Positions 1 through 11,278 of a DNA stretch of 64,000 bases are shown here, piece by piece; position 1 is the first letter of the stretch; each line of letters opens with the position of its first letter. The notes under the pieces are model-generated. The model searched no databases. It was not told where the DNA came from and saw only the letters and a list, made by a program, of their open reading frames with translations. The position numbers were made by a program, and so were the translations under genes. The stretch comes from Sphaerolaimus hirsutus (lineage: Eukaryota > Nematoda > Chromadorea > Monhysterida > Sphaerolaimidae): NCBI GenBank assembly GCA_964036195.1, contig OZ038456.1, positions 15,190,001-15,254,000 on the forward strand, written 5' to 3'.

Positions 1-112
1 CGACGCGTCCAGCGTGGGCACCTTGGTTCGGAAACACGCCAATTTCATGAAGGATTTGGAGGCGATCGAAACGCAAGTCAATCAGATCCAGGAAGATGCC
101 AGGTCGCTGCAG
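1..112 (+). CDS. beta-spectrin exon, end of a spectrin repeat
   Basis: Frame starting at base 2 reads [19 protein letters not shown] and continues to RSLQ, heptad-like helix typical of a spectrin repeat. It ends in phase 0 at a GTTCGT donor. The exon is open to the left edge. Confidence 0.88.
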
Positions 113-3100
113 GTTCGTTGATGGGGGGATTATTCGAATTTTTATTTACCTTTAGTTTATAATGTCGCTGCACACATTTGTTTACTATGGAAATTTTAGT
201 GAACTCATAAATCAGCGTTGAACGCATTTGAGTTCACCGGAATGAGTGATTTGTATTCTCTGCTAAGTGTAGTTGACGAACACGTAATTCCTGAAAACTG
301 AACCCCATTGAAAGTACAATTATGAGTTGACAACAATTTTAGTTCAGCGCTATTGACTCTGAATGTAAACTAACACTATTGTCACGCCTAATTTTAGGAA
401 AACGAAATGAATTCGAAATATCGAAACACAAACTGTATCAATACGGGAAAATTCTTGAAAATTGCAACCGAAAATACACATCCACCAACACTAATTCCCC
501 CCCCCCCCAAAAAAACCCCTCACGCCCAACCCGAGTTCACCAAAACTCCTCCCCAATCCGTCAACTCAGGCGTCCTACGCGGGCGACAAGGCCGTAGAAA
601 TGGGCGCCCGCGAGGCTGAAGTAGTCAACGCTTGGCGCCACTTGAAATCCGCTTGTGACGCCAGACGCTCCCGTTTGGGGGATACTAGCGATTTGTTCAG
701 GTTTATGAACATGGTTAGGGATCTGCTCCTGTGGATGGAGGAGGTGCGCAGGGAAATGAATACTCAGGAGCGGCCTAAGTGGGTTCGGGTTTTGGTTGTT
801 GTTGTTGTTGTTTTTTTGGGGGGAGGGGGGGTATTTGAGGGTGTAGTTTTGCGTTGAGATTTTGAGAGTGATGGGAGATTTTTGAAAGTTCATTTTTGTA
901 ATTTTAGACGGGTTCTTTTAACACGTTCGAAGTTCAGTTTCTTCAATGCATGGATTTAATGAGGCACGTTATCAAGTGTTATGTAGAGAAAAGACACGCT
1001 GCTATTTATATCATCAACATTTGCAGACAACAAAACACAGCTTGCCAACATACCTAAATAATACAAACTTAATGTGAAAACTATCTGATTTGGCAACATC
1101 CCAACCTTAATTCAAAAAATAATCAAAACCCCCACCAAAAGTCCACCACGTTCTCCTACAGGGACGTGTCCGGCGTGGAGTTGCTCATGAACAACCACCA
1201 ATCTCTGAAAGCGGAAATCGACGCGCGCGAAGACAATTTCGCCGCTGCCATCGCCCTGGGTCGAGATTTACTCAATCGCAAGCATTACGCGAGTTCGGAA
1301 ATTGAGAAAAAATTGATAAAATTGACCACGGAACGGGCGGAAATGATGCGAAGGTTTGGGGGATGGTTTTACGGAATTTTTCCAAAAATTTTCTGATGAT
1401 CTGGGGTCAATTCCGCAAGTTGAAAAGTGAAAAAAAAATTTTGGAACTGAGAAGTAAACAAGTTTACAGCGAAGTAAAATGATACGTGTGAAGTGAAATG
1501 TGAAGTAAAAAGTTTATTTCACTTTTTTCTTCTCATTACATTTTTCATTTTACTTCGCTTTTAACTGTTTTTCTCCTCACTTCTAAAATATTATTTTTAC
1601 TTCTCCACTACGCGGAATCAGCACATGATTTTTTGTCCAGTTTTCGCAGTGTGATAATCTAAACTCCGCCCACTTTTGTACCTAAACTTCATATTCACAC
1701 AGATGGGAAGACCGCTGGGAATATCTGCAATTGATTTTGGAAGTTTATCAATTTGCTCGCGACGCGGCAGTCGCCGAGGCTTGGCTGAACGCGCAAGAAC
1801 CGTATTTATTGTCACATGAATATGGAGTAAGTTGTGTTGGTCTACTGGGGGAACTATCAGACGGTGTAAAATGTCAAATTAAATGCAAAGTGTCGAGAGT
1901 CATGTAAAACGCCCTGTAAATGACAAATGTCATAAAAACTGTCAAAAGTTTTGTAAAACGCCCGGTAAAATGATAATGCCATGAAAAGTGTCAAACGTCA
2001 TGTAAAATGAACTGGAAAAATGCAAATGTCATGAAAACGATCAAAAGTCATGTAAAATGCTCTGTAAAATGTCAAATGTCGTGCAAAGTGTCGAAAGTAG
2101 TATAAAATGCCCTGTAGGGTTCTGGGATTGCCCCTCACTTATTTTTCAATTTTTTCTGACGACAACAAATAATATTTTTAAACACATCGCAGCGCTCGCT
2201 GGAGGAAGTGATCAAATTAATCAAAAAGCACGAGGCGTTTGAGAAATCCTCTGCGGCGCAGGAGGAGCGCTTCCAGGCACTCGAAAAATTGACCACTGTG
2301 AGTTTTGCGTCACATTTTCTTGCGTTGATTATTTTGCGCAGATTGTGGAATTTACACGTAAATGATGTGCATGTCATTTTGGGTCGCACCGAACTGAATA
2401 GATAATGTCGTTTAACTAAAAATAGCTTCCTATGGCAACACGAGTAATAAATTTTGGTTCCTTTTTAGTAGTTGATTGGCAGTGACACCATGTTTTGTCA
2501 CTGAATATGAATCAATTTGTTATGTATTATTTAGAAATCATAATTATTAGTCATAATAATCATAGCCATTTATAAAAACATATTCAGTGGCATGCTGCGT
2601 GGACCATTAAGTTCAATGCATATTTTTTTGTCTTGAAGTGATGTAAAAACGCAGTCATGTGATATCCCATTTTGTAAATAATTGTGCTTTTGCAGCAAGG
2701 CAGACACCAAAATGTATTTATTTAGACGTGTTCCTTTTTATATCACTGCATCAACATTTATTGACAGCATACCCTATTCCCATAGCATTTTTTTTCTCCT
2801 TTTTTGCTTCAAGGGCTTCCTCTGCACACGATTTTTGAGTTCTATATTCGGCTAATTTCAAACACTGACAGTGTTGCCTCTTGATTTAGAAAAATCAGGC
2901 AAAATTCTGCCAAATTTCGGGAACCAATCAATCACCGTGGCAATCAAACGTCAAGTCAAATTCCAAATTCAATATCAACTTGTAACTTGATGAATATTTT
3001 GTTTAAAATTGAATCCTAATCATAATTTTTTAAGTTAATTATTATTGAAACAAGGCAAAATTAATTCTCATAGAACTCAAAAATTCTTGTACTTAGTTTT

Positions 3101-6100
3101 ACTGCACCCCGTAATCGATGGAATTTGGAATCACTGCTCTCAAAGCATTTTTGAAACATTTAAAACAAAAAAACGGTGGGCCGGCAAAGTGCTAAATATT
3201 CATTTCATAGAAATTTCACGACATCGAATCACAATAATAACCCTATGGCGCATCACACGCTGGATGTCAACTGAATCAGTGTCAATTAAATTTTAGTGTA
3301 TTATGTGATTTTAACTTACCTATCTGATAGAGCATAGTTAATTTTACGTCATGACACCTGATTTTCATTGTTTCTGTTAACTAGGATGCTTTTCAGAAAC
3401 TTTTTGTGTTATTTAGTTGACACTGAGTTGACACGAATTTGCGATGTCAACTAGCGTGTGTGGGCCCAATAAACCCAAAAACGTCAAAATTCTCCACGCT
3501 CCATCAATTACGCGCCGCGTTACTCTGCTACCGTATCCCACCTACCGTAATCCTCTTTCCAACACGAATGTAGCTAGAACTGCGCGCCGCCGAATATGTC
3601 TACTGGCTGCAGGAGGCTGCAAAGGGATTTAATAGGGACATTATGGGTCCAGTTAGGAATAGTAGCGAAAAATTACTGGCGCTTCACGACGGCCGATTTA
3701 TTGAGAGTTTAGAAGTTGAAATGGTAAAAAAGTAGAATTTTGCGTGGATTTTTTTGCGTCCGGATTTGCATTTGGAATGCGGTAGTGTAAAAATTCTGCG
3801 GTGCTGCTCAACAGTTTTTATTGGCTGGAAAAGGATTGATTTTGTCGATTTCTTTGATGTGCCTAATGATGTTTTTATTGTCCTTATTGTTGTTTTTATG
3901 TTTGAGTTTTGTTTTTTTCTTGGAGGATTTTACTCTTGAACTACATTTTAAGCTGCGTTAATCGGACCTTCAGCGAACATATCTTATTTACTAATCACAT
4001 TTATCATCCGTCAGTTCCATTCACTACTTTAAAGAGTTCATCCTGGCGCTATTCCGGTTTCCCGTAAAGTTCCTGTGTAACAAAGTAAATTTTCAGTAAT
4101 TTTTCGTAAAGTTTCAATTTCCCGGTGAAATCCTGCGGTGGGTTTGAAACTTCACTTGTCAGTTTACAGAAGATTTAGTTACATATCGTTTGTTTACCGA
4201 GGGTTGCTCTGGGATTTGTAACTTGACAGGGTTATACCGTGTAACTAAACCACCATAACATTTACAACCAACATTTGCCAAACTACCATGAAACAACTCA
4301 CCATGAAACTCGCCGAACAAAAATTCGTGAAAGTGCCTTTTTAAACTGGCTCACCTATGCAAACTGATTTTTTCATCCTCGAGAGTCCGTTTTGAATTCA
4401 AATCTGATCCTTAAAATTGTCTGATAAACCATTTGAAGGAATTTTCCCGCGATAGAATGAATTCTCAAGAACTCCTTCAGAATTCCCGAAAATTTCCCTA
4501 TCGAAATCTCACCCCAAAACCAGTCTACAGAGGCACTTTCACCCCCTTCAAATCACCCCCTTCAATCTACCCCCCACTTACAGTACGAACTCAAAGAACT
4601 GCAAAGGCGGCAAGCGGAAGAAGACCGCCAGGCATCCAGGGGTGCCAGGGGACCCTCCCCCTCTGGACCTTCATCCGGGCAGGGTGGACAGGGTACGAGG
4701 GTGGAGACGACCTTCCCTAGTGGCCCTGGGCAGGCACATGAGACTACTATAGGGGGTGCTAAGGGGGGTCCGCAGGAGAGTCCTGGTGGGTTGGGGGGTG
4801 TTTTTTTGGTGGGGGGGGGGCGGGGGAGTTCTTTTGGGTGCAGTTAAGTGTTTGGTTTATTTGAGGTGACCCGCAGCAAATAATGGACCTCCTTTTAAAA
4901 ATACCTAGTTTTATTTTGCATGATTTTTTTTGTTGTTTTGTTTTCTTCTTGTGCTGTTTTCTTTCTGTTCTGAAGCATGACGTGTGACTTTGTATTTCTA
5001 CCTATAGAACGAAATATAGCTATACATTCCGTATTTGAACAGTGGCGTTTATTTTTGTATCGACAGGTGAGTTTCTAAAAATATTATTCACATCTTGCAC
5101 TAGTTTTTTTTTGAAAAACTGTCTGTGCAATGTAAACTTTTGCAAAAGTCTTTATTACTCTTTTTTTTATCAACTGTTGAAGGGACACAGGTAAAATTGT
5201 GTTCCTCCCTTATTCAATGCCGATGTCAAGAAACACTGAAATAACCCGCTGTCCCTGTACTTCATGCGCATTCCAGCTGGATACCGTACCATAACCCACA
5301 CATTTCCTCCCTTGGCAACGAGTGTGCCCTTACCTAGCACCAAAATCATCATAGGCTTCCCACGGCACCAAAGCAGCCCCGCGCCCAGTCCGAGTAGCGG
5401 CGATTATAGCAGCAGTCAATATTCGTCGTTGCAGCGGTCGGATGCTAAAAGTGTGTTGTAATCTGTGCCGTTTCTGTGGTTCGGTTGATTTTGAGTTGTT
5501 GTGTGTTCGAAAACTGGCGGATGTTTTTTTGTAAAATAAAGACAGATTTTGCAGGCATTGGAAGAGAAAATTTAATTTTTGGAGAAGTTGCAGTGTTGCA
5601 TGCATAGAAATATTTCGTGATTAGAATAATACTTTACAAATTTTGCATGAATTTTTGCATGGAACACATTCGCACGTCATTACGGCCACCCATATGAAGT
5701 GCTTTGGGGTTTGCACATCCAAACACACAAAACAAAATATGGAAAATCATTAATTATAATCATTGACGCTCGACTCGATGCGGCTTTTTATTCATTACTC
5801 TTTTGATTTTACGAATTTTCAATTGGTATGCCAAAGTATGCTAAGATTTTCTGCCCGCGCTGAGATTTCCATTTTTTTATTATCCCCCACTGTTGTCCTA
5901 CAATAGTATTTATTAGTGCAGTCAATATATCGTGTCAGTGACGATCCAATTCCGCACCTCAGTCAAGTGACAAAAATTGAGAAAAGTGACAAATTGGTTG
6001 TCACTTATCAAACATATCTTGGCAAACAATGGACAACATCTGCGAGACGCCTCTGATTAACAACTCGACAATCACTTTTCACTTCTCTCAAAACTTTCAC

Positions 6101-9100
6101 TTAACAAAGTGCTGAATCTGATCGAAATGTCAATGTCGTACCACCGTTGTGCCTCGCCTATAAAAAATGTGTATTATTATTTAAACGAAACGAATGGTGT
6201 GCAGGAACGAGTGCCGCCCGCCGGCTATTGACCGCCACCGAGCCCACGGGATGGCGTCTGAGCATCGGAAAGCAGCATCGCTTTGAGATCACCGACAAAT
6301 TGGGTCCGTGTGGTTGGCATCTTGCCAGAACGCGGATTTAATTCGAATGTTTTTTTTGTCGGGTGGCCCGATGGATGTTAATTGGAACAAAATTGTATAG
6401 ACAGGCACTATTCAGCCGTTGAAGTTTTTGGCCCTACGCACACTAGTTAATAACCGAAATTTCCAGTGCTCATTAAATATGTTTCCAACACGTTTGAGTT
6501 GACCGGAATGACATATTCGTCAGCTCATGTGGACGGAGATACAAATGACTCATTATCGTAAACTCAAGTATGTTCGAAACACTTATCAGAATACTTATTG
6601 ATATATTTTGGAAATTTTAAATTTTTTGGACGCTTGGAAATTTTGGTTGTCAACTAGTTGCGTGTGCACATTATGGTGCCGTGGCGCTTTTCGTTTTTCG
6701 AATTTCGAAACAATCGGGCTGCCTGAGAAAAAAGTCATGGTCGAATCGAGTTTGTCAAGGCGACAATAACGGACATTGTCAAGTGTCAACTGAAAACCTT
6801 CGACGGTGTATTTTTCGCCTGATTTCGTAATTTCACTTGATTCTTAACACTTGTTTTGTCACTTCACGAAGTGCGTTATTGTCGCTTTAATGTGCCCACA
6901 CACACAGGTTTTCAATGGTCCTTTTTGGCCGATTTAGAAAACTCCATTCAAAACTCGTGCAAATCGTGTCTTGTTCTTTGTGTTTTCCAGTGACGTCACT
7001 TGAAGTTTTGTCTTCGTGAATGTTGTCGCAAGTTTTTATTAGTATTGTAAATGTGTTGTGAGTAGTGATGTAAAAAGCGCCAGAACTTTAGCGCCAAGCG
7101 CCAAAAGCGCCATGGCGCTTTTCCAAAGCCAGCGCCAAGCGCCAATGGCGCCACAGCAAAATGGCGCCAAGCGCCAAAAGCGCCATGGCGCTTTTCCAGA
7201 CCACGGCGCCAAGCGCCAATGGCGCCAGAGGACAGTGGCGCCAAGCGCCAAAAGCGCCAGCGCCAAAATAACTTCACAGTTTGTATATGCAGCGGTGGTT
7301 ATGAAACGCTTTGCGTTCAGTTCTATTTATTTTATTCATTTGCAGCAGGTAAAGCTTTTTAGAGCACTGGGATAAGTTTAGTTAAAATCAGATATGATCA
7401 TAAGATATGAATCAGCCAAAATGTTGCTTCTTCTGTAAGTGGAGGCTGCAGTTATTAGATAAAATAATGAAACTCTTTGTGTGAGATATGATATTACAAC
7501 AGTGAATATGAGATTATAAATTTATCAGCCATAAAGTAATTGCCTTACAGTGCAAAAATTAGCTATTTTTATATTAAAAGTTTATGTTGCAAAAGGGCCA
7601 GTTTGCTCCAGATATTTATGTAGATAGTGAAGCAATTGGGGGAGGGGCATTCGGGTGATAGTGGCCAAAAGCTCTTAAGATAAATATTATCAAAAATGGG
7701 GTCTTTATTAGATCTTTATTTTTGAAATTTACACATCTTTTTGCATCAAGTGTTGCTGTGAATTTTAAACTGTGTGGCGCTTTTTTGGCCCTCTCAAAAC
7801 ACTAGCGCCAAGCGCCAATGGCGCCAGAGCATTTTAGCGCCAAGCGCCAAAAGCGCCATGGCGCTTTTCATAAGTCCAGCGCCAAGCGCCAATGGCGCCA
7901 CAGCAAAATGGCGCCAAGCGCCAAAAGCGCCATTGCGCTTTTTGCTCTGGCGCTAGCGCCAGGCGCCAGCGCCATGGCGCTTTTACATCACTAGTTGTGA
8001 GTCGTGAAATTTGGTCCGATTTTTTCAGCTGACTCCCATCCATGGATACCCTTCATCTGACCACGGATATATTTTAATAAGAAAAGAGATGTGAGGGTAT
8101 ATGAACAAAAATATCACTTGGCACTGTGCCAAATCAACAAAAATGAATTTTTCAGGCGCCGAAACTGCGGATGGGTTCGGAGGCACGCTGATTCGTAAGC
8201 ACGTAATGGAATCTGGCGACAAGAAAGCCACCGGCAGGTTAGCAAGACACTTTTACACAGTTTACCCACATTTACTCCCGTGATGGGTCACTCTGCTTGC
8301 GCTGTTATTTATGTTTCAGTTTGGAAGCGTGCCAATGATAATTTAAGTGTGCGATTTTTGTGAAAATATGTAAAAATTTATTGTTGTGAATACGTTTATG
8401 TAAAAAAGTTTTAGCAGCTATGAATTTTTGGACCCTTTTTGAAATTCGCATGCGTTACATATCGTTGGCACGCTTCCAGCGTGAACCAGGCGTGCAAGGT
8501 GTAAGGTCACAAAAAATTCACCCCAAAACCCGATCAAAATACCCCCCCCCCATTTTCAGACAATGGGACAAAGTCTACTGCGTTTTGCGCGCGTCAACTT
8601 TAACATCGTACAAAGATGAAAATCACGCGGCGAATAAAGAGCCACTCCGCAACGAAAATCCCTTCGATTTGGCCCAGTGCAGTGTGGCCGTTCCAAAAGA
8701 TTACACCAAGAAAAGACACGTTTTTACAGTTAGAGATAATAGCTCGGGCGCTGAGTGGTATTTCCAGGCCAGAGATGATGTTTGTTTTGTTTTTGTTTTG
8801 TTTTGTGTGGAAAAGTTTGGGTTGTGTATTTAGGTAGAGGTATGTGTTTTTGGAATTTTACATTTCATGCGAGAAAAATACCATTTCTCCACTTTGAGAA
8901 GTGGCCGGTAATTTTGCAAGTGGCGAGAAAATTTGCTATTGAATAAGCCAGGAGAATCACAACATAATATACATATTCTTTTGGTTAAAAATGATTGTTG
9001 TAGCTCGTAACGTTTCTTGTCACTTGCAAAATTTCGTGTCGCGATTGCAGGATTGACCCTGGCCACTTTCAATAATTAACTGAAATATTGAAATTATAAA

Positions 9101-9387
9101 TTTTATTGTCAAAATTGTGTCGGCCGAAAAGTTTTTCAACATGGTTGGATTTCTATAAACTGCACTTAATCAAAAAATATATCCCAGTAAATCCCCATAC
9201 CAAACATTAATTCCCATCAAACTCCGCCCACTTTGCGAACGCAAATACAAATTTGCAGGAGGATTTGCAACGGTGGTTGGATCGTTTGAGACCCCAAGCG
9301 GGAAGTTCTGGCGATTCCGGCGGAGAAGAGGGCGATCGACAGGGGACGAAAAAGCAAAAAGGCTTTTTTGGGTTCGGTAAAAAATGA
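1..9387 (+). CDS. beta-spectrin, 3' part of gene (nine core exons)
   Basis: Spectrin beta chain, a membrane-skeleton protein that pairs with alpha-spectrin and whose PH domain binds phosphoinositides. Core exons: 1-112, 570-778, 1162-1353, 1703-1826, 2193-2297, 4584-4797, 8156-8237, 8560-8779, 9259-9387. Each junction has GT-AG and the phases join without a stop, giving about 461 visible residues. Seen: the end of one spectrin repeat, then the conserved last repeat and partial repeat (motifs such as [45 protein letters not shown]), a Gly/Ser-rich linker, and a PH domain split over exons 7-9. The gene is cut on the left by the window edge, so the actin-binding domain and most repeats are missing. 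The symbol is left blank because the organism is unknown. Family identity is very secure from recalled beta-spectrin sequences. Confidence 0.93.
163..395. mobile_element. fold-back MITE, GCTGCACACA family, in spectrin intron
   Basis: Begins GTCGCTGCACACATTTGTTT and has inner arms resembling TGAACTCATAAATCAGCGTT. Close relatives lie at about 6425-6580, 28545-28771, 35670-35865, 57105-57287 and 57868-58062. The 28.5 kb copy is the most symmetrical, with left and right halves being inverted copies around a TACAGTTGACGA centre. Boundaries here are approximate. Confidence 0.55.
570..778 (+). CDS. beta-spectrin exon, repeat helix B/C
   Basis: Acceptor CTCAG at 565-569. Reads [19 protein letters not shown], then [18 protein letters not shown], matching the end of the penultimate full repeat. 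Ends in phase 2 at donor GTGGGT, so the last Lys codon is completed by the next exon. Confidence 0.9.
1162..1353 (+). CDS. beta-spectrin exon, last full repeat, first part
   Basis: Acceptor CTACAG. Reads [19 protein letters not shown] then [20 protein letters not shown]. This is among the best conserved stretches of beta-spectrins. Ends in phase 2 at donor GTTTGG. Confidence 0.93.
1401..1624. mobile_element. fold-back MITE, TTCCGCAAGT family
   Basis: Starts near GGGGTCAATTCCGCAAGTTG and ends CTACGCGGAATCAGCAC, with AAGTGAAGT-type arms in between that pair with TTCACTTC-type arms. Same family as 48611-49077. It lies in a spectrin intron. Confidence 0.5.
1703..1826 (+). CDS. beta-spectrin exon, last full repeat, second part
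   Basis: Acceptor CACACAG. Reads [17 protein letters not shown] then [20 protein letters not shown], the last complete repeat. Ends in phase 0 at a consensus GTAAGT donor. Confidence 0.93.
1857..2135. repeat. fold-back repeat of TGTCAAATGTCATG units
   Basis: Tandem degenerate units of about 45 bases (GTAAAATGCCCTGTAAAATG with CAAATGTCATGCAAAGTGTC). The right end GGGTTCTGGGATTGCCCC is the complement of the left end of the copy at 37205-37400. Other copies: about 32650-32910 and 35905-36125. Confidence 0.55.
2193..2297 (+). CDS. beta-spectrin exon, partial repeat 17
   Basis: Acceptor ATCGCAG. Reads [20 protein letters not shown] then [15 protein letters not shown], the partial last repeat that contributes to tetramer formation in the family. 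Phase 0 on both sides, consensus GTGAGT donor. Confidence 0.93.
3574..3723 (+). CDS. possible cassette exon of beta-spectrin (unrecognised)
   Basis: A 150-base open stretch between TGTAG (acceptor-like) and GTAAAA (donor-like), exactly 50 codons, phase 0 at both ends. Its flanking spectrin exons also meet in phase 0, so it could be included or skipped without changing frame. It reads [19 protein letters not shown], then a hydrophilic stretch ending ESLEVEM. Base composition is richer in GC than the flanking intron. I do not recognise the peptide; the LEL start resembles the YELKEL start of the next exon, which could mean exon duplication. It could equally be chance. Confidence 0.4.
4584..4797 (+). 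CDS. beta-spectrin exon, linker before PH domain
   Basis: Acceptor CTTACAG. Starts [16 protein letters not shown], the charged helix after the last repeat, then a Gly/Ser/Pro-rich disordered linker. Ends in phase 1; I place the donor at 4798 (GTGTTT), but the G-rich run allows other GT choices nearby (for example at phase 1 within the CCTGGTGGG stretch). Confidence 0.85.
5277..5461 (+). CDS. possible alternative 3' terminal exon (PH-less isoform)
   Basis: After acceptor ATTCCAG at 5270-5276 an open frame of 61 codons enters in phase 1, the same phase as the donor at 4798, and ends in TAA. It reads [16 protein letters not shown] and later [20 protein letters not shown]. The Ser-rich tail looks like a spectrin C-terminal segment. 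AATAAA follows 74 bases after the stop. Inference: an alternative last exon giving a short isoform without the PH domain, as known for several beta-spectrin genes. Not supported by transcript data here. Confidence 0.45.
5535..5540 (+). promoter_or_regulatory. AATAAA poly(A) signal after alternative exon
   Basis: Canonical AATAAA 74 bases past the TAA of the alternative terminal exon, which makes that exon more believable. Confidence 0.4.
6205..6341 (+). CDS. second possible alternative terminal exon (weak)
   Basis: Acceptor-like GTGTGCAG at 6197-6204, then 45 sense codons in phase 1 ending [23 protein letters not shown] and more. The phase again fits the donor at 4798, and GC content is well above the surrounding intron. 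I do not recognise the peptide and see no nearby AATAAA. It could be an alternative C-terminus, an unrelated exon, or chance. Confidence 0.25.
7063..7993. mobile_element. hAT-like MITE with GGCGCC subterminal arrays, exact 8-bp TSD
   Basis: Ends TAGTGATGTAAAAAGCGCC and its inverted copy TTTTACATCACTA. Flanked by GTTGTGAG at 7055-7062 and 7994-8001, an exact 8-bp target-site duplication. An 8-bp TSD with TAG-type termini is characteristic of hAT transposons. Both ends carry arrays of GCGCCAAGCGCC-type palindromic units; the centre is unrelated AT-rich DNA. No transposase. It lies in the large spectrin intron. Confidence 0.85.
8156..8237 (+). CDS. beta-spectrin exon, start of PH domain
   Basis: Acceptor TTTTCAG; enters in phase 1. 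Reads [20 protein letters not shown], the first two PH strands (GxLxRKxxxxxxGKKA pattern of spectrin PH domains). Ends in phase 2 so that an Arg codon spans the junction. Confidence 0.88.
8279..8512. mobile_element. MITE, TTGGAAGCGTGCCAA family
   Basis: Contains TTTGGAAGCGTGCCAATGAT near the left end and CGTTGGCACGCTTCCAGCG near the right, inverted copies of each other. Related copies at 11279-11517 and 12815-13050. It lies directly before the PH core exon. Confidence 0.55.
8560..8779 (+). CDS. beta-spectrin exon, PH domain core
   Basis: Acceptor ATTTTCAG. Reads [20 protein letters not shown], then [13 protein letters not shown] and EWYFQARDD. The W-x-x-V-Y-C-V-L strand, DYTKKxHVF strand and the FQARDD strand are the spectrin PH hallmarks. 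Phase 0 donor. Confidence 0.93.
9259..9387 (+). CDS. beta-spectrin terminal exon
   Basis: Acceptor TTTGCAG. Starts [17 protein letters not shown], the C-terminal PH helix with its invariant Trp, followed by an acidic/Ser stretch and a Lys-rich end ([12 protein letters not shown]) and TGA. Confidence 0.92.
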   Translation, partial: EDLQRWLDRLRPQAGSSGDSGGEEGDRQGTKKQKGFFGFGKK

Positions 9388-11070
9388 TAGCGCGGAAATT
9401 TGTGTGGATTTTTTTTGGTCTGAAAATATATTTTGCATTTTTTTTGTTTTTGTAAAATTTTATCCATTTTTAAATGAGCGCTTTTTGTCGCCACAGCAAT
9501 GTGAAGGTTTTATTTTTATGTGTGCTTCTGCGCGAGTGTATTTTTTCTGTTTTAATTTTTAATAATAAATTTGATAAGTGTATTCACTGGGTGGCTGTAG
9601 ATTGGGGCTTTCATAAAATTTGATACGTAATTGCTTTGGGATGGATATTATTTACCTGACTATAACAAAAACAAATGCATGCCCAACATTTGGGGGAATG
9701 TTGGGTGTGCCAAAAATTTGCGGCCACCCAGTTTTTAACATGGATATCTTGCAGCGATTGCAGACTTTTCCTTAAAAAAATATTTTTAACTGGTTTCTGC
9801 CGGGCTGTTGTGCTTTTTGTGTATTTTAATTACCCTAATATAAGTACCCGATTTTTTATCCGATTTTATACCAAAAGTACTCGTTTTAGTCTAATTTTTA
9901 TTCATATTTTTGACAAATTGCTTTAGGATATTCGAGTGGGAATTTATGCTGAACAATTGTTTAGATCATCATTTGCTAGGCATCAGCAGTGGATTATTAG
10001 CGTTTTCGTATTTTATGGATGGTGATTGTATTTATAAAAAAACATTCATAGGAAACACGGTGTTAATTTTTTTAGAATATGTTATGCACTTTTGCGCCGA
10101 AAATATACTGAATTCACACTAATTGTTGTTTTAATTTAAACTTAGAGGGCAGTATTTATACCCGGACGTAGCTGCATAAAAATCAACAAGTGTGCAAAAA
10201 TGCTGCCTAACAAACTAATACTCAAATTTGCTAAAAACCAACAAAATGCTGCCACATTTGCTTGAGCCGCTGTAGCGTGCGTGTCACAATTTCTGCTAAT
10301 ATTTATTTTTTCTTTTGTAAGACAATGTTTTTTAGTCATTGGATTGTGTGATATGTGACACTAAGCATATAAAACTAGACAAAATATTGCAATTTTGTTA
10401 GGAAACCTTCGCTACTGATGATATTTGTTTAAAATAAATTTTTTCTTGGTGAGCACATTCCTTTTACACTACGTAATATTTACTTAATATTGTACGTAAA
10501 ATACGGTAGGTGGAAAAATATTTGATTTGCTACTGAGAAACATTTTTGATGCGTAAATAAAATGCCGTAAAGTAGAATATCCATCAGTTTTCACTGCCCT
10601 TTTCGCGAAAATTCCTGCAATTAGGCATCCGAAATTTTTATCCTCATTTACTTCCATTGAATTATATTTAAACTATTTATTATGTGAGATTTTCCGTCAC
10701 TTACAAATACCTATTTCATTTGAAAACAATTTTATAGCCTAAAATCTTTTCTGTGACGGAGATTCACTCAACCAATACAAAAATATCAACTCTTTTCCCG
10801 AATATCCATTTCACGTGGTTTTGCGGTAATTTTACATTTTTTAATTTATTGTGTGCATCGCGGCTATTTTCAAACATTTCAGTATATTTCTGCCCTACCA
10901 GTATACAAGAAGCACAATAAACGATTGAGCATAATCTTCTCAAAATAATTGTTCAAGTAAAATAACACATTTTTAGAATAAAAACGACGTACATAAAATA
11001 TGTACATATTTATTTGTCTAGCAACGCAAGTGTGTGTGTCGTAATTTGGCTTCATCCCACAAAGACTGCT
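9388..11070. other. spectrin 3' UTR and AT-rich intergenic DNA
   Basis: Apart from the poly(A) signal at 9564 I see only short AT-rich reading frames and no repeat I can bound. Confidence 0.5.
9564..9569 (+). promoter_or_regulatory. AATAAA poly(A) signal of beta-spectrin
   Basis: AATAAA about 180 bases past the stop codon in an AT-rich 3' UTR. First good signal after the terminal exon. Confidence 0.55.
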
Positions 11071-11073
11071 GAT

Positions 11074-11240
11074 TAGTGGCGGAATAGCGCCAGAAAACTG
11101 GGCGCCATGTCAGGGAAGAAACTGGGAGCAAGGGGCGCCATGGCGCCATTCGGAAGGAGAGCACCAGGGCACCACAGTAATAGCGCCAAGCGCCATGGCG
11201 CCATTTGGAAAATTGGCGCCAGGGGCCAGGATATAAAGCA
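11074..11240. mobile_element. fragment of the TAGTGATG/GGCGCC MITE family
   Basis: Starts TAGTGGCGGAATAGCGCC, a decayed version of the family end, then several GGCGCC palindromic units. No matching right terminus or TSD found. Confidence 0.45.
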
Positions 11241-11278
11241 CATTGTGCTTGACTTTGGTACAACACACGCACCCCCCA

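Noticed and set aside
7039-8043. Several Ala/Trp/Arg-rich ORFs, also at 31.0-31.9 kb and 29.3-30.5 kb
   Set aside because: They are translations of palindromic GGCGCC/GGTGCC arrays in MITEs, open on both strands by composition.
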